Source: Rhynochetos jubatus (lineage: Eukaryota; Chordata; Aves; Eurypygiformes; Rhynochetidae). Taken from it: DNA of 64,000 nt. Position 1 is the first letter of the stretch, and the number at the start of each line of letters is the position of its first letter. Made by a program: the position numbers and the translations under genes. The notes below the pieces were generated by a model, which had not been told where the DNA came from, ran no database searches, and saw only the letters and a list, made by a program, of their open reading frames with translations. This document shows, piece by piece, positions 50,416 to 61,562 of the stretch. The stretch is taken from NCBI GenBank assembly GCA_027574665.1, contig CM050672.1, forward strand, positions 9,718,001 through 9,782,000, read 5' to 3'.

Positions 50416-51320
50416 GCCCAAAAGGCAGCCAAAATGCAGCCCACATCCGGCAGAATGTCAAGAGCAGGGGGTGGAGCAAGCCAGGCCTCAAACCACGAGA
50501 AGCTCCAGCCCAAAATGCAGCCAAAATGCAGCCCACATCCGGGAGAATCTCAACAGCAGGGGGTGGAGCAAGCCAGGCCTCAAACCACGAGAAGCTCCAG
50601 CCCAAAAGGCAGCCAAAATCCAGCCCACATCCGGGACAATTTCAAGAGCAGGGGGTGGAGCAAGGCAGGCCTCAAATCACGAGAAGGTCCAGCCCAAGTG
50701 TCAGCCAAAATCCAGCCCACATCCGGGAGAATATCAAGAGCAGGGGGTGGAGCAAGCCAGGCCTCAAACCTCGAGAAGCTCCAGCCCAAAACGCAGCCAA
50801 AATGCAGCCCACATCCGGGAGAATCTCAAGAGCAGGGGGTGGAGCAAGCCAGGCCTCAAACCACGAGAAGCTCCAGCCCAAAATTCAGCCAAAATTCAGC
50901 CCACATCGGGGAGAATCTCAAGAGCAGGGGGTGGAGCAAGCCAGGCCTCAAATCACGAGAAGCTCCAGCCCAAAAGGCAGCCAAATGCAGCCCACATCCA
51001 GGAGAATCTCAAGAGCAGGGGGTGGAGCAAGGCAGGCCTCAAACCTAGAGATTCTCCAGCCCAAAAGGCAGCCAAAATGCAGCCCACCTCCGGGAGAATC
51101 TCAAGAGCAGGAGGTGGAGCAAGGCAGGCCTCAAACCACGAGAAGCTCCAGCCCAAAATGTAGCCAAAATCCAGCCCACATCCGGGAGAACCTCAAGAGG
51201 AGGGGGTGGAGCAAGCCAGGCCTCAAACCACGAGAAGCTCCAGCCCAAAATGCAGCCAATATACAGCCCACATCCGGGAGAATCTCAAGAGCAGGGGGTG
51301 GAGCAAGCCAGGCCTCAAAC

Positions 51321-51355
51321 CACAAAAATCTCCTGCCGAAAAGCAGCCAATACGC
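51321..51355 (+). repeat. Most divergent monomer, 91 bp
   Basis: Reads CACAAAAATCTCCTGCCGAA, then AAGCAGCCAATACGC, where CACGAGAAGCTCCAGCCCAA, then AAGGCAGCCAAAATGC, is usual. That is several substitutions plus one deleted base within 36 bp, unlike the one or two changes typical of a unit here. An identical copy is at 55,645, one block D offset (4,324 bp) away. It is either an old, unhomogenised unit or a unit brought in from another part of the array. Confidence 0.8.
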
Positions 51356-53797
51356 AGCCCACTTCCGGGAGAATCTCAAGAGCAGGGGGTGGAGCAAGCC
51401 AGGCCACAAACCACGAGAAGCTCCAGCCCAAAAGGCAGCCAAAATGCAGCCCACATCCGGGAGAATCTCAAGAGCAGGGGGTGGAGCAAGCCAGGCCTCA
51501 AACCACGAGAAGCTCCAGCCCAAAATGTAGCCAAAATGCAGCCCACATCCGGGAGAACCTCAAGAGCAGGTGGTGGAGTAAGCGCGGCCTCAAACCACGA
51601 GAAGCTCCAGCCCAAAAGGCAGCCAAAATGCAGCCCACCTCCGCGAGAATCTCAATGGCAGATTTTGGAGCAAGCCAGGCCTCAAACCTTGTGAAGATCC
51701 AGCCCAAAAAGCAGCCAAAATGCAGCCCACATCTGGGAGAATCTCAAGAACAGGGGGTGGAGCAAGCCAGGCCTCAAACCATGAGAAGCTCCAGCCCAAA
51801 ATGCAGCCAAAATGCAGCCCACATCCGGGAGAATCTCAAGAGCAGGTGGTGGAGCAAGCCAGGCCTCAAACCACGAGAAGCTCCAGCCCAAAAGGCAGCC
51901 AAAATGCAGCCCACCACCGGGAGAATATCAAGAGCAGGGGGTGGAGCAAGCCAGGCCTCAAACCACGAGAACCTCCAGCCCTAAAGGCAGCCAAAATGCA
52001 GCCCACCTCCGGGAGAATCGCAAGAGCAGGGGGTGGAGCAAGCCAGGCCTCAAACCACGAGAAGCTCCAGCCCAAAAGGCAGCCAAAATGCAGCCCACAT
52101 CCGGGAGAATCTCAAGAGCAGGGGGTGGAGCAAGCCAGGCCTCAAACCACGAGAAGCTCCAGCCCAAAATGCAGCCAAAATGCAGACCACATCCAGGAGA
52201 ATCTCAAGAGCAGGGGGTGGAGCAAGCCAGGCCTCAAACCACGAGAAGCTCCAGCCCAAGAATCAGCCAAAATGCAGCCCACGTCCGGGAGAATCTCAAG
52301 AGCAGGGGCTGGAGCAAGCCAGGCCTCAAACCATGAGAAGCTCCAGCCCAAAAGGCAGCCAAAATCCAGCCCACCTCCGGGAGAATCTCAAGAGCAGGGG
52401 GTGGAGCAAGCCAGGCCTCAAACCACGAGAAGCTCCAGCCCAAAAGGCAGCCAAAATGCAGCCCACATCCGGGAGAATCTCAAGAGCAGGTTGTGGAGCA
52501 AGCCAGGCCTCAAACCATGAGAAGCTCCAGCCCTAAAGGCAGCCAAAATGCAGCCCACATCCGGGAGAATCTCAAGAGCAGGGGTTGGAGCAAGCCAGGC
52601 CTCAAACCACGAGAAGCTCCAGCCCAAAAGGCAGCCAAAATCCAGCCCACATCCGGGACAATTTCAAGAGCAGGGTGTGGAGCAAGCCAGGCCTCAAACC
52701 ACGAGAAGGTCCAGCCCAAGTGTCAGCCAAAATGCAGCCCACATCCGGGAGAATCTCAAGAGCAGGAGGTGGAGCAAGACAGGCCTCAAACCACGAGAAG
52801 CTCCAGCCCAAAAGGCAGCCAAAATGCAGCCCACATCCGGGAGAATCTCAAGAGCAGGGGGTGGAGCAAGCCAGGCCTCAAACCACGAGAAGCTCCTGCC
52901 CAAAAGGCAGCCAAAATGCAGCCCACATCCGGGAGAATCTCAAGAGCAGGGGGTGGAGGAAGCCAGGCCTCAAACCACAAGAGTTTCCACCCCAAGAATC
53001 AGCCAATATGCAGCCCACATCCGGGAGAATCTCAAGAGCAGGGGGTGGAGCAAGCCAGGCCTCAAACCACGAGAAGCTCCAGCCCAAAATTCAGCCAAAA
53101 TGCAGCCCACATCGTGGAGAATCTCAAGAGCAGGGGGTGGAGCAAGCCAGGCCTCAAACCACGAGAAGCTCCAGCCCAAAAGGCAGCCAAAATGCAGCCC
53201 ACATCCGGGAGAATCTCAAGAGCAGGGGGTGGAACAAGCCAGGCCTCAAACCTCGAGAAGCTCCAGCCCAAAAGGCAGCCAAAATGCAGCCCACATCCGG
53301 GAGAATCTCAAGAGCAGGGGGTGGAGCAAGCCAGGCCTCAAACCTCGAGAAGCTCCAGCCCAAAAGGCAGCCAAAATGCAGCCCACATCCAGGAGAATAT
53401 CAAGAGCAGGGGGTGGAGCAAGCCAGGCCTCAAAGCACGAGAAGCTCCAGCCCTAAAGGCAGCCAAAATGCAGCCCACATCCGGGAGAATCTCAAGAGCA
53501 GGGGGTGGAGCAAGCCAGTCCTCAAACCACGAGAAGCTCCAGCCCAAAATGCAGCCAAAATGCAGCCCACATCCAGGAGAATATCAAGAGCAGGGGGTGG
53601 AGCAAGCCAGGCCTCAAACCACGAGAAGCTCCAGCCCAAAATGCAACCAAAATGCAGCCCACATCCAGGAGAATATGAAGAGCAGGGGGTGGAGCAAGCC
53701 AGGCCTCAAACCTCGAGAAGCTCCAGCCCAAAAGGCAACCAAAATGCAGCCCACATCCGGGAGAATCTCAAGAGCAGGGGGTGGAGCAAGCCAGGCC

Positions 53798-54300
53798 TCA
53801 AACCAGGAGAAGCTCCAGCCCAAAAGGCAGCCAAAATGCAGCCCACCTCCGGGAGAATCTCAAGAGCAGGGCGTGGAGCAAGCCAGGCCTCAAACCATGA
53901 GAATCTCCAGCCCTAAAGGCAGCCAAAATGCAGCCCACATGCGGGAGAATCTCAAGAGCAGGGGGTGGAGCAAGCCAGGCCTCAAACCACGAGAGGGCTC
54001 CAGCCCAAAAGGCAGCCAAAATGCAGCCCACATCCGGCAGAATGTCAAGAGCAGGGGGTGGAGCAAGCCAGGCCTCAAACCACGAGAAGCTCCAGCCCAA
54101 AATGCAGCCAAAATGCAGCCCACATCCGGGAGAATCTCAAGAGCAGGGGGTGGAGCAAGCCAGGCCTCAAACCACGAGAAGCTCCAGCCCAAAAGGCAGC
54201 CAAAATCCAGCCCACATCCGGGACAATTTCAAGAGCAGGGTGTGGAGCAAGGCAGGCCTCAAATCACGAGAAGGTCCAGCCCAAGTGTCAGCCAAAATGC
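53798..54300 (+). repeat. Extra copy of block D start (737-bp step)
   Basis: About five units here match 54,535-55,035 at +737 bp (eight units plus 1 bp) and also 50,211-50,713 at -3,587 bp. All three carry GAGAGGGCTCC, CATCCGGCAGAATGTC and CAAGTGTCAGCC. This makes a three-member local family and shows block D was rearranged at least twice. Confidence 0.7.
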
Positions 54301-54488
54301 AGCCCACATCCGGGAGAATCTCAAGAGCAGGGGGTGGAGCAAGGCAGGCCTCAAACCTAGAGATTCTCCAGCCCAAAAGGCAGCCAAAATGCAGCCCACC
54401 TCCGGGAGAATCTCAAGAGCAGGGGGTGGAGCAAGCCAGGCCTCAAACCACGAGAAGCTCCAGCCCAAAATGTAGCCAAAATCCAGCC

Positions 54489-57290
54489 CACATCCGGGAG
54501 AATCTCAAGAGCAGGGGGTGGAGCAAGCCAGGCCTCAAACCACAAGAAGCTCCAGCCCAAAAGGCAGCCAAAATGCAGCCCACCTCCGGGAGAATCTCAA
54601 GAGCAGGGCGTGGAGCAAGCCAGGCCTCAAACCATGAGAATCTCCAGCCCTAAAGGCAGCCAAAATGCAGCCCACATGCGGGAGAATCTCAAGAGCAGGG
54701 GGTGGAGCAAGCCAGGCCTCAAACCACGAGAGGGCTCCAGCCCAAAAGGCAGCCAAAATGCAGCCCACATCCGGCAGAATGTCAAGAGCAGGGGGTGGAG
54801 CAAGCCAGGCCTCAAACCACGAGAAGCTCCAGCCCAAAATGCAGCCAAAATGCAGCCCACATCCGGGAGAATATCAAGAGCAGGGGGTGGAGCAAGCCAG
54901 GCCTCAAACCACGAGAAGCTCCAGCCCAAAAGGCAGCCAAAATCCAGCCCACATCCGGGACAATTTCAAGAGCAGGGTGTGGAGCAAGGCAGGCCTCAAA
55001 TCACGAGAAGGTCCAGCCCAAGTGTCAGCCAAAATGCAGCCCACATCCGGGAGAATATCAAGAGCAGGGGGTGGAGCAAGCCAGGCCTCAAACCTCGAGA
55101 AGCTCCAGCCCAAAAGGCAGCCAAAATGCAGCCCACATCCGGGAGAATCTCAAGAGCAGGGGGTGGAGCAAGCCAGGCCTCAAACCACGAGAAGCTCCAG
55201 CCCAAAATTCAGCCAAAATTCAGCCCACATCGGGGAGAATCTCAAGAGCAGGGGGTGGAGCAAGCCAGGCCTCAAATCACGAGAAGCTCCAGCCCAAAAG
55301 GCAGCCAAATGCAGCCCACATCCAGGAGAATCTCAAGAGCAGGGGGTGGAGCAAGGCAGGCCTCAAACCTAGAGATTCTCCAGCCCAAAAGGCAGCCAAA
55401 ATGCGGCCCACCTCCGGGAGAATCTCAAGAGCAGGGGGTGGAGCAAGCCAGGCCTCAAACCACGATAAGCTCCAGCCCAAAATGTAGCCAAAATCCAGCC
55501 CACATCTGGGAGAACCTCAAGAGGAGGGGGTGGAGCAAGCCAGGCCTCAAACCACGAGAAGCTCCAGCCCAAAATGCAGCCAATATACAGCCCACATCCG
55601 GGAGAATCTCAAGAGCAGGGGGTGGAGCAAGCCAGGCCTCAAACCACAAAAATCTCCTGCCGAAAAGCAGCCAATACGCAGCCCACTTCCGGGAGAATCT
55701 CAAGAGCAGGGGGTGGAGCAAGCCAGGCCACAAACCACGAGAAGCTCCAGCCCAAAAGGCAGCCAAAATGCAGCCCACATCCGGGAGAATCTAAAGAGCA
55801 GGGGGTGGAGCAAGCCAGGCCTCAAACCACGAGAAGCTCCAGCCCAAAATGTAGCCAAAATGCAGCCCACATCCGGGATAACCTCAAGAGCAGGTGGTGG
55901 AGCAAGCGCGGCCTCAAACCACGAGAAGCTCCAGCCCAAAAGGCAGCCAAAATGCAGCCCACCTCCGCGAGAATCTCAATGGCAGATTTTGGAGCAAGCC
56001 AGGCCTCAAACCTTGTGAAGATCCAGCCCAAAAAGCAGCCAAAATGCAGCCCACATCCAGGAGAATCTCAAGAACAGGGGGTGGAGCAAGCCAGGCCTCA
56101 AACCATGAGAAGCTCCAGCCCAAAATGCAGCCAAAATGCAGCCCACATCCGGGAGAATCTCAAGAGCAGGGGGTGGAGCAAGCCAGGCCTCAAACCACGA
56201 GAAGCTCCAGCCCAAAAGGCAGCCAAAATGCAGCCCACCACCGGGAGAATATCAAGAGCAGGGGGTGGAGCAAGCCAGGCCTCAAACCACGAGAACCTCC
56301 AGCCCTAAAGGCAGCCAAAATGCAGCCCACCTCCGGGAGAATCGCAAGAGCAGGGGGTGGAGCAAGCCAGGCCTCAAACCACGAGAAGCTCCAGCCCAAA
56401 AGGCAGCCAAAATGCAGCCCACATCCGGGAGAATCTCAAGAGCAGGGGGTGGAGCAAGCCAGGCCTCAAACCACGAGAAGCTCCAGCCCAAAATGCAGCC
56501 AAAATGCAGGCCACATCCAGGAGAATCTCAAGAGCAGGGGGTGGAGCAAGCCAGGCCTCAAACCACGAGAAGCTCCAGCCCAAGAATCAGCCAAAATGCA
56601 GCCCACGTCCGGGAGAATCTCAAGAGCAGGGGCTGGAGCAAGCCAGGCCTCAAACCATGAGAAGCTCCAGCCCAAAAGGCAGCCAAAATCCAGCCCACAT
56701 CCGGGAGAATCTCAAGAGCAGGGGGTGGAGCAAGCCAGGCCTCAAACCACGAGAAGCTCCAGCCCAAAATTCAGCCAAAATGCAGCCCACATCGGGGAGA
56801 ATCTCAAGAGCAGGGGGTGGAGCAAGCCAGGCCTCAAACCACGAGAAGCTCCAGCCCAAAAGGCAGCGAAAATGCAGCCCACATCCGGGAGAATCTCAAG
56901 AGCAGGGGGTGGAACAAGCCAGGCCTCAAACCTCGAGAAGCTCCAGCCCAAAAGGCAGCCAAAATGCAGCCCACATCCGGGAGAATCTCAAGAGCAGGGG
57001 GTGGAGCAAGCCAGGCCTCAAACCTCGAGAAGCTCCAGCCCAAAAGGCAGCCAAAATGCAGCCCACATCCAGGAGAATATCAAGAGCAGGGGGTGGAGCA
57101 AGCCAGGCCTCAAACCACGAGAAGCTCCAGCCCTAAAGGCAGCCAAAATGCAGCCCACATCCGGGAGAATCTCAAGAGCAGGGGGTGGAGCAAGCCAGGC
57201 CTCAAACCACAAGAAGCTCCAGCCCAAAATGCAGCCAAAATCCAGCCCACATCCGGGAGAATATCAAGAGCAGGGGGTGGAGCAAGCCAG
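54489..57290 (+). repeat. Block D, copy 2 (2.8 kb)
   Basis: Second copy of block D, lacking about seven units relative to copy 1, with the junction near 56,764. Rare states of copy 1 are kept, including the divergent 91-bp unit at 55,645 and the GCCACAAACC variant near 55,729. A few differences separate the copies, for example GGGATAACC near 55,876 against GGGAGAACC, and AGTAAGCG against AGCAAGCG near 51,588. Confidence 0.75.
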
Positions 57291-57379
57291 GCCTCAAACC
57301 ATGAGAAGCTCCAGCCCAAAAGGCAGCCAAAATCCAGCCCACATCCGGGAGAATCTCAAGAGCAGGGGGTGGAGCAAGC

Positions 57380-58550
57380 CACGACTCAAACCTCGAGAAG
57401 CTCCAGCCCTAAAGCAGCCAAATTGCAGCCCACATCCGGGAGAATCTCAAGAGCAGGGGGTGGAGCAAGCCAGGCCTCAAACCTCGAGAAGCTCCAGCCC
57501 AAAAGGCAACCAAAATGCAGCCCACATCCGGGAGAATCTCAAGAGCAGGGGGTGGAGAAAGCCAGGCCTCAAACCACGAGAAGCTCCAGCCCAAAAGGCA
57601 GCCAAAATGCAGCCCACATCTGGGAGAATCTCAAGAGCAGGGGGTGGAGCAAGCCAGGCCTCAAACCACGAGAAGCTCCAGCCCAAAATGCAGCCAAAAT
57701 GCAGCCCACATCCGGGAGAATCTCAAGAGCAGGGGGTGGAGCAAGCCAGGCCTCAAATCACGAGAAGCTCCAGCCAAGCATCAGCCACAATCCAGCCCAC
57801 ATCCAGGAGAATATGAAGAGCAGGGGGTGGAGCAAGCCAGGCCTCAAACCTCGAGAAGCTCCAGCCCAAGAATCAGCCAAAATGCAGCCCACATCCGGGA
57901 GAATCTCAAGAGCAGGGGGTGGAGCAAGCCAGGCCTCAAACCACGAGAATCTCCAGTCCAACAGGCAGCCAAAATGCAGCCCACATCCGGGAGAATCTCA
58001 AGAGCAGGGGGTGGAGCAAGCCAGGCCTCAAACCTCGAGAAGCTCCAGCCCTAAAGCAGCCAAATTGCAGCCCACATCCGGGAGAATCTCAAGAGCAGGG
58101 GGTGGAGCAAGCCAGGCCTCAAACCTCGAGAAGCTCCAGCCCAAAAGGCAACCAAAATGCAGCCCACATCCGGGAGAATCTCAAGAGCAGGGGGTGGAGA
58201 AAGCCAGGCCTCAAACCACGAGAAGCTCCAGCCCAAAAGGCAGCCAAAATGCAGCCCACATCTGGGAGAATCTCAAGAGCAGGGGGTGGAGCAAGCCAGG
58301 CCTCAAACCACGAGAAGCTCCAGCCCAAAATGCAGCCAAAATGCAGCCCACATCCGGGAGAATCTCAAGAGCAGGGGGTGGAGCAAGCCAGGCCTCAAAT
58401 CACGAGAAGCTCCAGCCAAGCATCAGCCACAATCCAGCCCACATCCAGGAGAATATGAAGAGCAGGGGGTGGAGGAAGCCAGGCCTCAAACCTCGAGAAG
58501 CTCCAGCCCAAGAATCAGCCAAAATGCAGCCCACATCCGGGAGAATCTCA
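57380..58550 (+). repeat. Block E: 642-bp step duplication
   Basis: About six units at 57,380-57,905 recur at 58,022-58,547 with an offset of 642 bp (seven units less 2 bp). Each copy carries two 91-bp units, CTAAAGCAGCCAAATTG (about 57,410 and 58,053) and CAGCCAAGCATCAGCC (57,771 and 58,413), which accounts for the 2-bp shortage. The copies end where GCAGGGGGTGG faces GCAGGTGGTGG. Confidence 0.8.
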
Positions 58551-59632
58551 AGAGCAGGTGGTGGAGCAAGCCAGGCCTCAAACCACGAGAAGCTCCATCC
58601 CAAAATGTAGCCAAAATCTTAACCACATCCGGGAGAATATGAAGAGCAGGTGGTGGAGCAAGCCAGGCCTCAAACCTCGAGAAGCTCCAGCCCAAAAGGC
58701 AACCAAAATGCAGCCCACATCCGGGACAATCTCAAGAGCAGGGGGTGGAGCAAGCCAGGCCTCAAACCACGAGAAGCTCCAGCCCAAGTATCAGCCAAAA
58801 TGCAGCCAACATCCAGGATCATATGAAGAGCAGTGTGTGGAGCAAGCCAGGGCTCAAACCACGAGAAGCTCCAGCCCAAAAGGCAGCCAAAATGCAGCCC
58901 ACATCCGGGAGAATATCAAGAGCAGGGGGTGGAGCAAGCCAGGCCTCAAACCTCGAGAAGCTCCAGCCCAAAAGGCAGCCAATATGCAGCCCACATCTGG
59001 GAGAATCTCAAGAGCAGGGCGTGGAGCAAGCCAGGCCTCAAACCAGGAGAAGCTCCAGCCCAAAAGGCAGCCAAAATGCAGCCCACATCCGGGAGAATCT
59101 CAAGAGCAGGGGGTGGAGCAAGCCAGGCCTCAAACCACGAGAAGCTCCAGCCCAAGAATCAGCCAAAATGCAGCCCACCTCCGGGAGAATCTCAAGAGCA
59201 GGGGGTGGAGCAAGCCAGGCCTGGAACCACGAGAGGGCTTCAGCCCAAAAGGCAGCCAAAATGTAGCCCACATCCGGGAGAATCTCAAGAGCAGGGGGTG
59301 GAGCAAGCCAGGCCTCAAACCATGAGAAGCTCCAGCCCAAAAGGCAGCCAAAATGCAGCCCACATCCGGGAGAATCTCAAGAGCAGGGGGTGGAGCAAGC
59401 CAGGCCTCAAACCACGAGAACCTCCAGCCCAAAAGGCAGCCAAAATCCAGCCCACATCCGGGAGAATCTCAAGAGCAGGGTGTGGAGGAAGCCAGGCCTC
59501 AAACCACGAGAAGCTCCAGCCCAAAATTCAGCCAAAATGCAGCCCACATCCGGGAGAATATCAAGAGCAGGGGGTGGAGCAAGCCAGGCCTCAAACCTCG
59601 AGAAGCTCCAGCCCAAAAGGCAGCCAAAATAC
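57703..59632 (+). repeat. Block F, copy 1 (1,930 bp)
   Basis: Twenty-one units, less 2 bp overall, repeated directly to the right at exactly 1,930 bp. The stretch includes several distinctive units: AAAATCTTAACC (about 58,612), CCAACATCCAGGATCATATG (about 58,806) with AGTGTGTGG, and CCTGGAACC with GAGAGGGCTTC (about 59,231). The left edge is between AAATGCAGCCC here and AAATACAGCCC at 59,630. Confidence 0.85.
57771..57795 (+). repeat. 91-bp monomer class: CAGCCAAGCATCAGCC
   Basis: CAGCCAAGCATCAGCCACAA stands where CAGCCCAAAAGGCAGCCAAAA is usual; it is 1 bp short and has several substitutions. Copies: 57,771, 58,413, 59,701, 60,343 and 63,931. Each is preceded by CAAATCACGAG and followed by a CCAGGAGAATATGAAG core. 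The last copy is at the right window edge, hinting that relatives of block E or F continue outside. Confidence 0.85.
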
Positions 59633-61562
59633 AGCCCACATCCGGGAGAATCTCAAGAGCAGGGGGTGGAGCAAGCCAGGCCTCAAATCACGAGAAGCTC
59701 CAGCCAAGCATCAGCCACAATCCAGCCCACATCCAGGAGAATATGAAGAGCAGGGGGTGGAGCAAGCCAGGCCTCAAACCTCGAGAAGCTCCAGCCCAAG
59801 AATCAGCCAAAATGCAGCCCACATCCGGGAGAATCTCAAGAGCAGGGGGTGGAGCAAGCCAGGCCTCAAACCACGAGAATCTCCAGTCCAACAGGCAGCC
59901 AAAATGCAGCCCACATCCGGGAGAATCTCAAGAGCAGGGGGTGGAGCAAGCCAGGCCTCAAACCTCGAGAAGCTCCAGCCCTAAAGCAGCCAAATTGCAG
60001 CCCACATCCGGGAGAATCTCAAGAGCAGGGGGTGGAGCAAGCCAGGCCTCAAACCTCGAGAAGCTCCAGCCCAAAAGGCAACCAAAATGCAGCCCACATC
60101 CGGGAGAATCTCAAGAGCAGGGGGTGGAGAAAGCCAGGCCTCAAACCACGAGAAGCTCCAGCCCAAAAGGCAGCCAAAATGCAGCCCACATCTGGGAGAA
60201 TCTCAAGAGCAGGGGGTGGAGCAAGCCAGGCCTCAAACCACGAGAAGCTCCAGCCCAAAATGCAGCCAAAATGCAGCCCACATCCGGGAGAATCTCAAGA
60301 GCAGGGGGTGGAGCAAGCCAGGCCTCAAATCACGAGAAGCTCCAGCCAAGCATCAGCCACAATCCAGCCCACATCCAGGAGAATATGAAGAGCAGGGGGT
60401 GGAGGAAGCCAGGCCTCAAACCTCGAGAAGCTCCAGCCCAAGAATCAGCCAAAATGCAGCCCACATCCGGGAGAATCTCAAGAGCAGGTGGTGGAGCAAG
60501 CCAGGCCTCAAACCACGAGAAGCTCCATCCCAAAATGTAGCCAAAATCTTAACCACATCCGGGAGAATATGAAGAGCAGGTGGTGGAGCAAGCCAGGCCT
60601 CAAACCTCGAGAAGCTCCAGCCCAAAAGGCAACCAAAATGCAGCCCACATCCGGGACAATCTCAAGAGCAGGGGGTGGAGCAAGCCAGGCCTCAAACCAC
60701 GAGAAGCTCCAGCCCAAGTATCAGCCAAAATGCAGCCAACATCCAGGATCATATGAAGAGCAGTGTGTGGAGCAAGCCAGGGCTCAAACCACGAGAAGCT
60801 CCAGCCCAAAAGGCAGCCAAAATGCAGCCCACATCCGGGAGAATATCAAGAGCAGGGGGTGGAGCAAGCCAGGCCTCAAACCTCGAGAAGCTCCAGCCCA
60901 AAAGGCAGCCAATATGCAGCCCACATCTGGGAGAATCTCAAGAGCAGGGCGTGGAGCAAGCCAGGCCTCAAACCAGGAGAAGCTCCAGCCCAAAAGGCAG
61001 CCAAAATGCAGCCCACATCCGGGAGAATCTCAAGAGCAGGGGGTGGAGCAAGCCAGGCCTCAAACCACGAGAAGCTCCAGCCCAAGAATCAGCCAAAATG
61101 CAGCCCACCTCCGGGAGAATCTCAAGAGCAGGGGGTGGAGCAAGCCAGGCCTGGAACCACGAGAGGGCTTCAGCCCAAAAGGCAGCCAAAATGTAGCCCA
61201 CATCCGGGAGAATCTCAAGAGCAGGGGGTGGAGCAAGCCAGGCCTCAAACCACGAGAAGCTCCAGCCCAAAAGGCAGCCAAAATGCAGCCCACATCCGGG
61301 AGAATCTCAAGAGCAGGGGGTGGAGCAAGCCAGGCCTCAAACCACGAGAACCTCCAGCCCAAAAGGCAGCCAAAATCCAGCCCACATCCGGGAGAATCTC
61401 AAGAGCAGGGTGTGGAGGAAGCCAGGCCTCAAACCACGAGAAGCTCCAGCCCAAAATTCAGCCAAAATGCAGCCCACATCCGGGAGAATATCAAGAGCAG
61501 GGGGTGGAGCAAGCCAGGCCTCAAACCTCGAGAAGCTCCAGCCCAAAAGGCAGCCAAAATAC
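59633..61562 (+). repeat. Block F, copy 2 (1,930 bp)
   Basis: Tandem copy of the preceding block. Over several hundred bases I compared directly, I noticed only isolated differences, for example CCATGAG near 59,322 against CCACGAG at the matching place near 61,252, a CpG-site change. The copy ends near 61,562-61,605, where GGAGAAAACCAGG follows. With the 8-kb block this is among the youngest duplications here. Confidence 0.85.

Larger units (their letters stand above)
50165..53610 (+). repeat. Block D, copy 1 (3.45 kb)
   Basis: Matches 54,489-57,290. The offset is exactly 4,324 bp (47 units) from about 50.17 to 52.44 kb and 3,680 bp (40 units) from about 53.08 to 53.61 kb. Seven units (644 bp) present here are therefore absent from copy 2. 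Shared rare states include GAGAGGGCTCC (50,405 and 54,728), CAAATCACGAG with GCCAAATGC (50,980 and 55,304), ACCTAGAGATTCTCC (near 51,042 and 55,366), and the strongly divergent unit at 51,321-51,355. Confidence 0.78.
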
